From contig JADKIC010000011.1 of NCBI GenBank assembly GCA_016721435.1, forward strand, positions 1-64,000: a stretch of DNA of 64,000 nucleotides, given 5' to 3'. Both the position numbers and the translations under genes were made by a program. Origin of the DNA: Bacteroidota bacterium. GTDB lineage: Bacteria > Bacteroidota > Bacteroidia > AKYH767-A > OLB10. The notes below the pieces were generated by a model. It was not told the origin of the DNA, ran no database searches, and saw only the letters and a list, made by a program, of their open reading frames with translations. Below, in pieces: positions 21,425 through 30,197 of the stretch. Position 1 is the first letter of the stretch, and each line of letters begins with the position of its first letter.

Positions 21425-22544
21425 TTAATCTTCCAGCCATCTGCTTAAAAACACATCGTACACCCACCACCTTCCATCATCTTCAAAAATCATCTCTTTC
21501 TCCTGAAGAGCTAATAATGCTGTTTGGACGGAACTTGGCGTTCCAAGATCATTTTTCCTGATGAATTCTGCACCCATTACCAATCGAGCGCCCTTTTCAT
21601 GTGCAATGCCCTTCAATAGAGTCCATTGATTGGAAGTTAAAAGTTTTCGATAATTAAAATAGACCGGTTGATTTTCCTGAAGAATTTCCTGAAATAATCG
21701 TTCAATGTACCATTCATCAGGTTGCTTGATTCCCCGGGCAAATAAGCGGTTGCAAACGAGTTGTACATAGTAGGTATGGTGTCTGCACCAGTCGAGGATT
21801 CGTTCTGCATTTTCAAATGTTATTTTACGTCGTGCTTCAGTAAATTTTTCAACAATAAATGTGGCATATGTTTCATGTTCTATTGGCCCCAGTTGCATCA
21901 TGTCCGTACTTTGATAGAAAGGGCGACCTTGATCTCTGAACATCGCCTGTAACATACTGCTATGGCTTCCTGAGAAAATGAACCGTATATTTTCGATCGC
22001 TGTACAAATGTCCGAAGCAACGCCTCGGTGTTTTCTCCTTGTATTCTGTTATTTGCTGAAATTCATCTAATGCTATGACGAGCTGTTGTCCGCTCCGTTC
22101 AAGGTAGGTGAAGACCTGATCCAGACTATGTTCCGCTTGAAAGTTAGTATCCAGCGTGAACTCTACAGAGGGCGCACCGCTCAGCGGATCATACTGAATA
22201 ACAGGACGGAGATGTGTGAAAAAGTTGGCAAGTTCACGCATTAACTTGATATGGTTATTGTCCAATTTTCCCAATGTATGTTTCGCAAGACTTCGTATCA
22301 GATCTGCCTGTGATTGTGTGGGGTATAAATCGATATAGAAACAACGAATACTTTTCTTCTTATTCAATTGTTCAAATACATGCTGAATAAGCCCGGTTTT
22401 CCCCATTCTTCGCAAGGCAGTCAGCGTGGTGTTACGGCCGTTTTTTATCGCTTCTATAAGTCTTTCTGTTTCCGATTCCCTGTCGCAGAAATAATCACTT
22501 CCCACGTAGGTGACTACCGGAAATGGGTTTTCAACTTTATCCAT
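21425..22544 (-). CDS. Archaeal-type AAA ATPase (PF01637-like), two frame breaks
   Basis: About 370 residues after repair. The N-terminus FCDRESETERLIEAIKNGRN precedes a P-loop (LRRMGKTGLI) of the form RRxGKT used by archaeal-type STAND-like ATPases. The Walker B segment is QQLVIALDEFQQI and sensor 1 is IFSGSHSSML. A C-terminal winged-helix part contains LLTSNQWTLLKGIAHEKGA and ends FLSRWLED. The frame breaks at about 22025 (KEKTPRR versus KENTEALLRTFVQ) and at about 21985 before IRFIFSGSH. The partner is unknown. Relatives occur singly in many Bacteroidota genomes, sometimes in several copies per genome. There is no sign of a linked toxin or nuclease. Confidence 0.8.
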
Positions 22545-22764
22545 TTTTTATGTAGATTGCATTACGTAAAGTACGGAATTTATTTTCGATAATCAAAATG
22601 GTTCATTTCATTCCAAAAATCCTATTGAGCAAGGCTATGATATAGAGCACTCTCCCAGTTAGATGAAAGGGCTTTGCGCAGAAGTAAAGTCTGTTTTATT
22701 TTATCAGTGCCGGTTTCTGGTTATCCTGTTTCTTTGGGCGTTGGCAAAATTGGTTCTTCCTTTC

Positions 22765-22793
22765 TTGTTGCCTCAAATACAAATTTATCTTTG
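22765..22793 (+). promoter_or_regulatory. Promoter of trmH (TTG-N18-TATCTTTG)
   Basis: TTG at 22765-22767 and TATCTTTG at 22786-22793 match the Bacteroidota -33/-7 consensus with 18-base spacing. Transcription would begin within a few bases of the GTG at 22798, implying little or no leader. Confidence 0.65.
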
Positions 22794-22797
22794 CCCC

Positions 22798-23439
22798 GTG
22801 AAGTCCTCAACACCTCAGGAGATTACTCCTGCCCTCCTCTCTTATCTTCAGGGTTTCCTTCTGGATGAGCGAAAGCAGCGTTTTGAAGAAGTGATGGAAA
22901 AGAGAACACGGCATCTCACTTGTGTCTTAGAGAATATAGTGGATCCCCATAATGCCAATGCAGTGATGCGTTCCTGTGAATGTTTCGGTATTCAGGATGT
23001 TCACATTATTGAAAATGGAGCGAAATTCAAACCGGCAAAGAAGGTGCTGCAGGGTGCTCATAAATGGTTGACTGTTCATCGCTATAATGGATCGTTAAAT
23101 AATACGAAGCAATGTATGGACTTGCTTCATGAAAAAGGCTATAAAATTGTTGCGACATCTCCGAAGGATGGACACCCTTCTATTCATAATATCGATTTAA
23201 GTGTTCCAATAGCAGTGGTAATGGGACAGGAAAATATTGGGATTTCGGAAATCGTAAAACAAGAGGCCGATGCCTTCGTCAGGATACCCATGCAGGGTTT
23301 TACGGAGAGTTTGAATATTTCAGTGGCGGGCGCTATTCTTTTGCAGGAGTTAAGTCATCGCATCAGAAACACAACCGGTATCAACTGGAGTTTGAGTGAA
23401 ACGGAGAAAAAGATGATTTACGAGCAGCTTGGACATTAA
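22798..23439 (+). CDS. trmH: TrmH-type tRNA (guanosine-2'-O-)-methyltransferase
   Basis: A SPOUT-class RNA 2'-O-methyltransferase that methylates G18 in the D-loop of tRNA, or a close paralogue. The family blocks are VLENIVDPHNANAVMRSCECFGIQ (motif 1, with the catalytic arginine), VMGQENIGISE (motif 2) and IPMQGFTESLNISVAGAI (motif 3), forming the trefoil knot that binds S-adenosylmethionine. The open frame reaches back to 22663, but its first 45 residues are hydrophobic, unlike the family, and overlap the promoter at 22765-22793. I therefore choose GTG 22798, which gives KSSTPQEITPALLSYLQG. The mRNA may be nearly leaderless. Confidence 0.88.
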   Translation: MKSSTPQEITPALLSYLQGFLLDERKQRFEEVMEKRTRHLTCVLENIVDPHNANAVMRSCECFGIQDVHIIENGAKFKPAKKVLQGAHKWLTVHRYNGSLNNTKQCMDLLHEKGYKIVATSPKDGHPSIHNIDLSVPIAVVMGQENIGISEIVKQEADAFVRIPMQGFTESLNISVAGAILLQELSHRIRNTTGINWSLSETEKKMIYEQLGH

Positions 23440-23497
23440 AAAATTTATATAGAAACGAATTACTTATAGAACGGTTTTACCAGGACCGTGAAAACAC

Positions 23498-24167
23498 ATG
23501 ATACCATTTATTGATATACATAGTCATCATCAACCATCTGAAGGAATATTGGCGATACAAAATATTTTAAATCCGGATGTAGCCGCACCTTTGTTGGAAA
23601 AGGAAGGATTGTATTCCATCGGAATTCATCCACGTCATATTCATCCTGATCATTGGCTGGATGATGTCACTACATTAAAGGAATATATCCATCATCCTAA
23701 AGTGCTGGCTATTGGCGAAGCAGGACTGGATGGTCTTACTGATTTGCCTTTATCGTTGCAGGAAGATGTATTTATAGCCATGGTGCAATTGTCAGAGGAA
23801 GCGAAAAAGCCATTGATCATCCATTCGGTGAGGACACACCATGAGATTTCCATCATACATCGGAATCTGAAACCTGCACAGCCTTGGATTTTGCATGGTT
23901 TTAATGTAAAATACAATTGCGAAGGGTATGATTAGCCATGGTCTTTATTTATCTTTTGGAGAATCCTTACTAAAACATCATTCCCCTTCTGCGGAGGTGG
24001 TGTCATCTATGCCACTTGATTTACTTTTTATTGAAACGGACGATAAACAGATCGATGTGAGGGAGCTTTACCAACGTGTAGCTACACTGCGTGATCTGGG
24101 GATGGAAATTTTAAAGAACGATATATATCAGCGCTTTTGTAAGATATTCGGCTATGCAGGAACGTAA
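23498..24167 (+). CDS. tatD: TatD-family metal-dependent hydrolase (one frame break)
   Basis: A TatD-like DNase/hydrolase with a TIM barrel binding two metals: HxH in FIDIHSHHQ, E in IGEAGLDG, H in IIHSVRTHHE, H in WILHGFN and D in FIETDDK. The frame breaks near 23912. The first frame ends NVKYNCEGYD, while the true path continues TIAKGMISHGLYLSFGESLL in another frame. At about 222 residues it is shorter than the usual 255-265. The last 14 bases overlap the tcdA start, so the two are translationally coupled. Confidence 0.85.
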
Positions 24168-24888
24168 GTGGCTTTCGCGTACAGAATTATTGGTGGGTTC
24201 GGAAGGACTTGATCGTTTACAACAGGCACATGTACTGATTATCGGTCTTGGTGGCGTCGGTTCTTATGCGGCTGAATTTATTGCCAGGGCCGGCATTGGA
24301 AAAATGACTATTGTTGATGGCGACGATGGGGAAGCAAGTAACCGAAATCGTCAGTTACCCGCGTTGGCAACAACCGAAGGTCAATCCAAAGCTTTGTTAA
24401 TGGAAGAACGTATCAAAGCGATCAACCCGGAAATAGAAATTCACGTCATTCCTCATTTCCTGATGCCGGATGAAGTGGAAGAAGTGTTTAGCCGTTCTTT
24501 TGATTTTGTTATTGAAGCCATTGATAGCATTACTCCGAAGGCGACAGTTATTTCCACTGCGGTGATGAAAGGCCTTCCCATTGTAAGCAGCATGGGTGCC
24601 GGTGGAAAGCTGGATCCAACTAAACTGGAAGTAGCTGATATTTCAAAAACACATACTTGTCCTTTTGCTCAATATGTGCGCAAACGATTAGGAGTACTCG
24701 GTATCCGCACCGGAGTAAAAGCAGTATTCTCTACGGAACATGTCATCAAAGAATCGCTCATGCTGACAGATGGCAGTCGGTTCAAGAAATCTGCATATGG
24801 TACGATCTCCTACCTGCCGGCCACATTCGGTGCTGTTTGTGCTTCTGTAGCCATCCGTGAAATACTAAGTAAAAAGAATAACTCATGA
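24154..24888 (+). CDS. tcdA: tRNA threonylcarbamoyladenosine dehydratase
   Basis: TcdA (CsdL/YgdL) cyclises t6A37 of ANN-decoding tRNAs to ct6A using ATP, in the cytoplasm. The 244 residues show the E1/ThiF-like fold: nucleotide motif IIGLGGVGSYAAEFIARAG, the D..N..RQ motif in DGDDGEASNRNRQ, and the TcdA-specific MGAGGKLDPTKLEVADISKTHTCPFAQYVRKRL. It is intact. It overlaps the upstream tatD-like gene and is followed at 50 bases by tgt, another tRNA-modification gene. Confidence 0.92.
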   Translation: MQERKWLSRTELLVGSEGLDRLQQAHVLIIGLGGVGSYAAEFIARAGIGKMTIVDGDDGEASNRNRQLPALATTEGQSKALLMEERIKAINPEIEIHVIPHFLMPDEVEEVFSRSFDFVIEAIDSITPKATVISTAVMKGLPIVSSMGAGGKLDPTKLEVADISKTHTCPFAQYVRKRLGVLGIRTGVKAVFSTEHVIKESLMLTDGSRFKKSAYGTISYLPATFGAVCASVAIREILSKKNNS

Positions 24889-24937
24889 AGAAGGTTATTT
24901 GAAATAAACAGGTGTCTGTGTTTTCGACAATAAAAGA

Positions 24938-26086
24938 ATGAAGAAATCAGAAAAGTTGAAATTTAAATTGATCCATACGGATGAAGCTTCAAAAGCCCAG
25001 GCCGGAATAATAGAAACCGCACATGGGAAAATAGAGACTCCTATTTTTATGCCGGTGGGTACAGCCGGTACAGTCAAAGGTGTTCATCAGCATGAACTGA
25101 AAGAGGACATCGGTGCTCAGATAATTCTTGGTAACACGTATCATCTTTATCTCCGTCCGGGAACTGAACTGCTGGAACAAGCCGGCGGGCTGCATAAATT
25201 CATGAATTGGGAGGGTCCGATACTTACTGATAGTGGCGGATTCCAGGTGTTTTCATTGAGTGGTATTCGTAAAATAAAGGAAGAAGGCGTTCAGTTTACC
25301 TCTCATATTGATGGCTCCAAACATTTATTTACTCCGGAGCGTGCTATGGATATCCAAAGAAGTATCGGAGGAGATATTTTTATGGCTTTTGATGAATGTA
25401 CTGCCTATCCTTGTGAACATAAAGCGGCAAAGAAATCGATGGAGTTGACGCACCGCTGGCTGGAGCGCTGTTGTCTACATACCGACAAGCATCCTCCGCT
25501 TTATGGGTATCATCAATCCTTATTTCCGATTGTTCAGGGCAGTACCTATCGGGACTTGCGTATTCAAAGTGCTGAATTCATAGCCTCCATGGACAGGGAA
25601 GGCAACGCCATCGGAGGTCTTTCTGTAGGAGAGCCTATTGAGCAAATGTACGAGCTCACGAATCTCGTGACCGACATACTTCCTAAAGATAAGCCACGTT
25701 ACCTCATGGGCGTAGGAACACCGGCCAATATACTCGAAGGGATTGCCCGCGGGGTAGATATGTTCGACTGTGTGATGCCGACAAGGAACGCCCGAAACGG
25801 TATGTTGTTTACAAGTGAGGGAATTATCAATATTCGAAATGAAAAGTGGAAGAACGATTTATCTCCACTTGATGCAGAAGGTACTTCCTATGTAGATAAA
25901 GGGTATTCCAAAGCGTATCTTCGCCATCTGCATATCTCTAAAGAAATGCTGGCGGCCCAAATCGCGACCTTGCATAACCTCAGCTTTTACCTTTGGCTGG
26001 TGAAAGAAGCCAGAGCCCATATATTGAACGGTGATTTCAATTTATGGAAAAAGGAGATGGTTGAAAAAGTGAGTAGAAGACTTTAG
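24938..26086 (+). CDS. tgt: Queuine/preQ1 tRNA-guanine transglycosylase lacking the zinc cysteines
   Basis: Tgt exchanges G34 of GUN-anticodon tRNAs for preQ1 on the way to queuosine. The TIM barrel is intact at 382 residues: LTDSGGFQVFSLS (catalytic aspartate), MAFDECTAYP, IGGLSVGEP, MGVGTPANILEG and MFDCVMPTRNARNG (nucleophile aspartate in FDCVMPT). The C-terminal zinc subdomain, which in Escherichia coli carries CxCxxC, here reads LDAEGTSYVDKGYSKAYLRHL with no cysteine in that segment. The histidine in TLHNL is kept. I recall related Bacteroidota enzymes of this form, so it is likely a clade trait. The partner queE lies at 61009-61625. Confidence 0.93.
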   Translation: MKKSEKLKFKLIHTDEASKAQAGIIETAHGKIETPIFMPVGTAGTVKGVHQHELKEDIGAQIILGNTYHLYLRPGTELLEQAGGLHKFMNWEGPILTDSGGFQVFSLSGIRKIKEEGVQFTSHIDGSKHLFTPERAMDIQRSIGGDIFMAFDECTAYPCEHKAAKKSMELTHRWLERCCLHTDKHPPLYGYHQSLFPIVQGSTYRDLRIQSAEFIASMDREGNAIGGLSVGEPIEQMYELTNLVTDILPKDKPRYLMGVGTPANILEGIARGVDMFDCVMPTRNARNGMLFTSEGIINIRNEKWKNDLSPLDAEGTSYVDKGYSKAYLRHLHISKEMLAAQIATLHNLSFYLWLVKEARAHILNGDFNLWKKEMVEKVSRRL

Positions 26087-26156
26087 AAAGATTATGTTAG
26101 AATTAATAGTATATGCAACATCAATATTAATCTGTTTATACAAGTACCTGTAGAAA

Positions 26157-27240
26157 GTGAAAATTAAAATTCTCGATTTATATATTATTAAGAAATTTCT
26201 GGGGACGTTTTTCTTCGCCCTGGCATTGATCATTTCCATTGCCATCGTATTTGATATCAGCGAAAAAATTGACGATTTTCTCGAGAGAGAGGCACCTTTG
26301 AGGGCTATTGTCTTTGATTATTACATGAACTTCATTCCTTTCTTCGCTAATCTTTTTAGTCCGCTGTTTATTTTCATTTCCGTGATTTTTTTCACATCTC
26401 GTATGGCCGGTCAAACAGAAATAATAGCCATACTTGCCAGTGGGGTGAGTTTCCAAAGACTTCTGGTTCCATATGTTGTGTCTTCACTTATCCTGGCATT
26501 GCTTTCTTTTTACATGAATAATTATGTGATTCCACATTCAAATACAGCACGTATAAATTTTGAAACGAAATACATTAAGAATCCCTATATCTTTAAGAAT
26601 CGTCACGTTCACCGTCAGATTGCTCCCGGTCAATGTATTTATTTCGAGAGTTTCAATAATATTGACAAGATCGGTTATCAGTTTTGCTATGAGAAAATCG
26701 AAAATGATAAAATCGTTTTTAAGTTGCTCTCAGAAAGAATTTATTGGGATACACTGAAGAATAAATGGACGCTTGAGAATTATTTCACCCGGGAGATTAA
26801 CGGGATGAAGGAGAAAATTGAAACCGGCTATCGCATGGATACGGTCTTTGCTTTTTATCCTTCGGAATTCAACAGGAGAACCAATTTCATTGAAACGATG
26901 GATACCCCGGCATTGAATGATTATATTCGTCAGGAAACGCTGCGAGGATCCGAAGAGGTGCCCTTTTATCTGGTGGAAAAATATAAGCGACTCTCCTACC
27001 CTTTTGCTACATTCATTCTTACGATTATCGGTGTTTCTCTTTCCAGTAGAAAAGTACGAGGAGGTATTGGCGTTCAGATTGGTGCCGGTATTCTTTTAAG
27101 CTTTACCTACATCATGTTTATGCAGGTCAGTCAAACCTTTTGCCACCAACGGAAATCTTCCGGCATGGCTGGCCGTTTGGATCCCAAATATTTTTTACAC
27201 CTTTATCGCGATCTACCTGCTCAGAAAAGCTTCCCAATAA
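26157..27240 (+). CDS. LptF/LptG-family lipopolysaccharide export permease (3' frame break)
   Basis: An inner-membrane permease of the YjgP/YjgQ family that, with LptB, extracts lipopolysaccharide for transport to the outer membrane. A GTG start at 26157 gives KIKILDLYIIKKFLGTFFFALALI. Six helices flank a periplasmic beta-jellyroll (residues ~130-260), and SLSSRKVRGGIGVQIGAGI is the conserved fifth-helix block. Near 27137 an extra T (TTTT) diverts the frame. Corrected, the protein ends AWLAVWIPNIFYTFIAIYLL with a stop at 27238-27240. It lies 70 bases after tgt and converges on mqnE. Confidence 0.9.
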
Positions 27241-27289
27241 TCCGGAATTAGCGATTCGGGCGACGACTTTGAAAAAGTTTTTTCTGATT

Positions 27290-28438
27290 TTAATCTACCA
27301 GCGTTTCACTGGAATCGTACACCCTGATTCTGTTGTAAAGGGTGTCTCGTTCCACAGGAATTCTGCCGGATTGCTGAATAAGTTCAACCAGTTGTTCAGT
27401 CGTTAACACCGGAACCTGTTCTTCTGCTCCTGCTAATGAATAAATTTTGGTACTGTCATCAATAGTTCCATCCAGATCATCTACTCCAAAAGATTGAGTG
27501 ATCTGAGCAGTGCTTCTTCCCAACATCGGCCAATACGCTTTTATATGATCAAAATTGTCCAGATAAATCCGGCTAATGGCATAGGTCTTTAAGTCATCAA
27601 TAAGTGTTGATTCCGGAATATTGTCCATATCATTATCCATATTTCTGAACTTCACCGGGATGAAAGTTTGAAATCCTCCGGTCTTATCCTGAAGTTCTCT
27701 CATACGGCGCATATGATCAACTCGATGTGAATACTTTTCAACATGTCCATAAAGCATGGTGGCATTACTACGGAGTCCTGCCAGATGTGTAGCTTCATGA
27801 ATTTCGAGCCAGCGATTGGCATCCGCTTTATCGGCACAGATTTGCTCGCGAATGACTTCATCGAATATCTCTGCACCACCGCCCGGAATGGAATCAAGTC
27901 CTTTTGATTTCAAAAAGGCAATTCCTTCAGCCGCTGACATTTTCGCCTTTCGAAACATATAGTCCAATTCAACAGCAGTGAATCCTTTAATGTGCAATTC
28001 CGGCCGGTAATTTTTTATTTTTTCCAGCAGTTGTCCAAAAAATTGAAGATCCAGTTTTGGATGAACTCCTCCTACAATATGCACCTCTGTTATAGGCAGA
28101 TGATCATAAGCAACCACTCTTTGAAACATCTCTTCAATGCTCAGTTCCCAACCTGCTTCTTTCTGCTTGTAATCCTGTGAATAAGAACAAAATTTACAGG
28201 AGAAGACGCAAACATTGGTAGGCTCAATATGAAAATTACGGTTGAAAAAAGTGTAATTCCCATTCTTCTTTTCACGTATATAATTTGCAAGAATTCCGCA
28301 AGAAGACAATTCTCCTTCTTCAAAGAGATAGTTCGCCTCCGTGTCATTGATTCGCTCACCATGAATGATTTTAGTGGTGATGTGCTGCATCATAGCATCA
28401 TTATGTTGCAAGAGGTGTTGAATATTTTCTGCTGACAT
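27290..28438 (-). CDS. mqnE: Aminofutalosine synthase
   Basis: A radical SAM enzyme of the futalosine menaquinone pathway that converts the enolpyruvyl-benzoate product of MqnA into 6-amino-6-deoxyfutalosine. The 382 residues are intact. The [4Fe-4S] site is CVFSCKFC (C-x3-C-x2-C). Family blocks are HIVGGVHPKL, IPGGGAEIFDEVIREQIC, WLEIHEATHLAG, SNATMLYGHVEKYSHRVDHM and TGGFQTFIPVKF. The last two separate MqnE from its paralogue MqnC. The gene starts 3 bases after the stop of the upstream M43 protease gene, so it may be expressed from that promoter as well. Confidence 0.92.
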   Translation of the reverse strand: MSAENIQHLLQHNDAMMQHITTKIIHGERINDTEANYLFEEGELSSCGILANYIREKKNGNYTFFNRNFHIEPTNVCVFSCKFCSYSQDYKQKEAGWELSIEEMFQRVVAYDHLPITEVHIVGGVHPKLDLQFFGQLLEKIKNYRPELHIKGFTAVELDYMFRKAKMSAAEGIAFLKSKGLDSIPGGGAEIFDEVIREQICADKADANRWLEIHEATHLAGLRSNATMLYGHVEKYSHRVDHMRRMRELQDKTGGFQTFIPVKFRNMDNDMDNIPESTLIDDLKTYAISRIYLDNFDHIKAYWPMLGRSTAQITQSFGVDDLDGTIDDSTKIYSLAGAEEQVPVLTTEQLVELIQQSGRIPVERDTLYNRIRVYDSSETLVD

Positions 28439-28441
28439 TTT

Positions 28442-30085
28442 TTAGTTACAGTTAGTTGGCCCGTTAACGCCATTCTCTCCGGGCAAGTAGATGAACCGGA
28501 CACTTTCGGAGAAGAGATCGCCTTCTATATTCAGTAGGTAAACACCACTTTGAAAGGATGTCAGATCCAAAGGGATGGCATCGCCCGGGTTAAGATTCAT
28601 CTTCTCTTCAAACAAAACCTGACCGATGGTGTTTATTATTCTTACTAATGAAAGCTGACTTTGATTCCGGCAAGACTTCACGCATATTCCACGTTGACCG
28701 GAAACCGGATTTGGGTATGCGCTTATCTTACAAGTAGAGCAATTCTCATTCACCGCACTATTTACTTTAAAGCCGGCACTGGCATAATTATTTACGGAGT
28801 TACTGTCTGTTCCCATCAAGCGGAATTCCATCACCTGATTTCCCATATTAGTACCAATTTCCGGTAAGATAAAATGAGTAGTATCGCCGGAGGCCAAATT
28901 ACCTGTCCAGTGAAATGATTTTTGTAATCCCTGATAAAGTCCGTAAGCGATTTGAAGTTCTTTAATGGTATCGGCACCATTGTTCTTAATTCGGATTTCC
29001 GGCTGTAAACAACGGTCTCCCGCGAGTCGTACCGGATTTAAAACGGAATCAATAGCGGCATCATATCCTGTGTAAGCCGGCAACAAATGACCGCTACTTA
29101 ATTTCAATGAATCACGAAGACCATCCACAATAATTCTCATTTTTGCAACCTGTCCGGGGGTAAAAAACATCATACAGCGGTCGTCGGTATAATCCATATA
29201 GTTCATGTACATAATTCCCGGGTCAACGGTAGAACACTCATCCAATTCCGGAAATTTTTTACAGCGGAAAGTAGGTGCAGCCTGATTGGGAGTATCATCT
29301 AACTCAGTTTGCGTAACAGGGAAATCTTTGCCGAGGCAATTATCATTATCATCTCCCCAGATATGATTGAGTGAAAACCAATGTCCAATTTCATGGGTAC
29401 AAGTGCGCCCTGCATTGTAAGGTGATGCAGCAGAGCCATTTCTTCCCAGTGCTTTGTAACTAATAACAATGCCGTCAGTGGGTGCAGAAGATCCGGGATA
29501 GGCTGCGAATCCCAATGCATTTGAACCCAGCTTACACACCCAAACATTCAGATAGCTGCCTCTGGGCCACGCATCATGACCACCGAGAGCAGTTGAAAAG
29601 AGAGCAGGATCAAATATGGTATATTCGGTAATGTTAGTAGATGTACGTGTAATACCTTTTGTGAAATTCCCGTTAGGATCCCTCTTTGCCAAAACAAATC
29701 GGATTTTACTGTCTTTTTTCAAACCGGTCCATACAGCAGGAACATCCATTGAAGAAGCATTGTTGACGGCATAATCTTCATTCAATACATCAATTTGAGA
29801 AACGATTTGCTCTTCACTGATATTTTGTTCCGATGTGTTGTACAAAATATGAAAGACAACAGGAATAATAAGCGTAGTATCAGCTAAAGCAGACTCTTTG
29901 TCTTGAAAGATATTGATGGATTCTATTGACTCAAACCGCGTTTTATAGGCCGCATCAGATTTAAGTTTGTGGGAATGCCATTCGCTGGTCAGGCAACGAT
30001 GTTCCTGACTAAATAATGGATGAGAAAGTATAATGAGAGAGAATAGAAAAACCCGGAGGACTTTCCCGTAATAGGATGATTTCAT
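28442..30085 (-). CDS. Secreted M43-family metalloprotease with T9SS domain
   Basis: 547 residues, intact. Signal peptide VFLFSLIILSHPLFSQ, then a propeptide-like segment (LIIPVVFHILYNTSEQN). The M43 (pappalysin/cytophagalysin-type) catalytic domain has HEIGHWFSLNHIWGD (HExxHxxxxxH) and the Met-turn block MYMNYMDYTDDRCMMFFT. An Ig-like module follows, then a sorting domain (AYPNPVSGQRGICVKSC, FQSGVYLLNIEG) with an unusual extra tail after VRFIYL. The propeptide, catalytic core and Met-turn closely resemble the products at 30198-32370 and 33538-35472. A promoter lies just upstream. Confidence 0.9.
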   Translation of the reverse strand: MKSSYYGKVLRVFLFSLIILSHPLFSQEHRCLTSEWHSHKLKSDAAYKTRFESIESINIFQDKESALADTTLIIPVVFHILYNTSEQNISEEQIVSQIDVLNEDYAVNNASSMDVPAVWTGLKKDSKIRFVLAKRDPNGNFTKGITRTSTNITEYTIFDPALFSTALGGHDAWPRGSYLNVWVCKLGSNALGFAAYPGSSAPTDGIVISYKALGRNGSAASPYNAGRTCTHEIGHWFSLNHIWGDDNDNCLGKDFPVTQTELDDTPNQAAPTFRCKKFPELDECSTVDPGIMYMNYMDYTDDRCMMFFTPGQVAKMRIIVDGLRDSLKLSSGHLLPAYTGYDAAIDSVLNPVRLAGDRCLQPEIRIKNNGADTIKELQIAYGLYQGLQKSFHWTGNLASGDTTHFILPEIGTNMGNQVMEFRLMGTDSNSVNNYASAGFKVNSAVNENCSTCKISAYPNPVSGQRGICVKSCRNQSQLSLVRIINTIGQVLFEEKMNLNPGDAIPLDLTSFQSGVYLLNIEGDLFSESVRFIYLPGENGVNGPTNCN

Positions 30086-30092
30086 GCAACTA

Positions 30093-30124
30093 CAAAAATA
30101 AGAAGAAAAAGCCCCTCTGTCAAA
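30093..30124 (-). promoter_or_regulatory. Promoter of the first M43 protease gene (TTTG-N20-TATTTTTG)
   Basis: On the minus strand TTTG (30121-30124 reversed) is followed after 20 bases by TATTTTTG (30093-30100 reversed), 8 bases before the ATG at 30085. Transcription would start very close to the start codon. Confidence 0.6.
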
Positions 30125-30151
30125 CTTATTACCGGCTATCCTATAAAAAAG

Positions 30152-30181
30152 AAAGGGTCATCCTCGATAGAATGACCCTTT
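30152..30181 (-). terminator. Terminator of the second M43 protease gene
   Basis: AAAGGGTCAT (30152-30161) pairs with ATGACCCTTT (30172-30181). On the minus strand the stem is followed by CTTTTTTAT. Confidence 0.8.
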
Positions 30182-30197
30182 CCTGAGATGTATTGTT

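Noticed and set aside
22663..22797. 45-residue hydrophobic N-terminal extension of TrmH
   Set aside because: It contains the promoter elements and does not resemble the family N-terminus.
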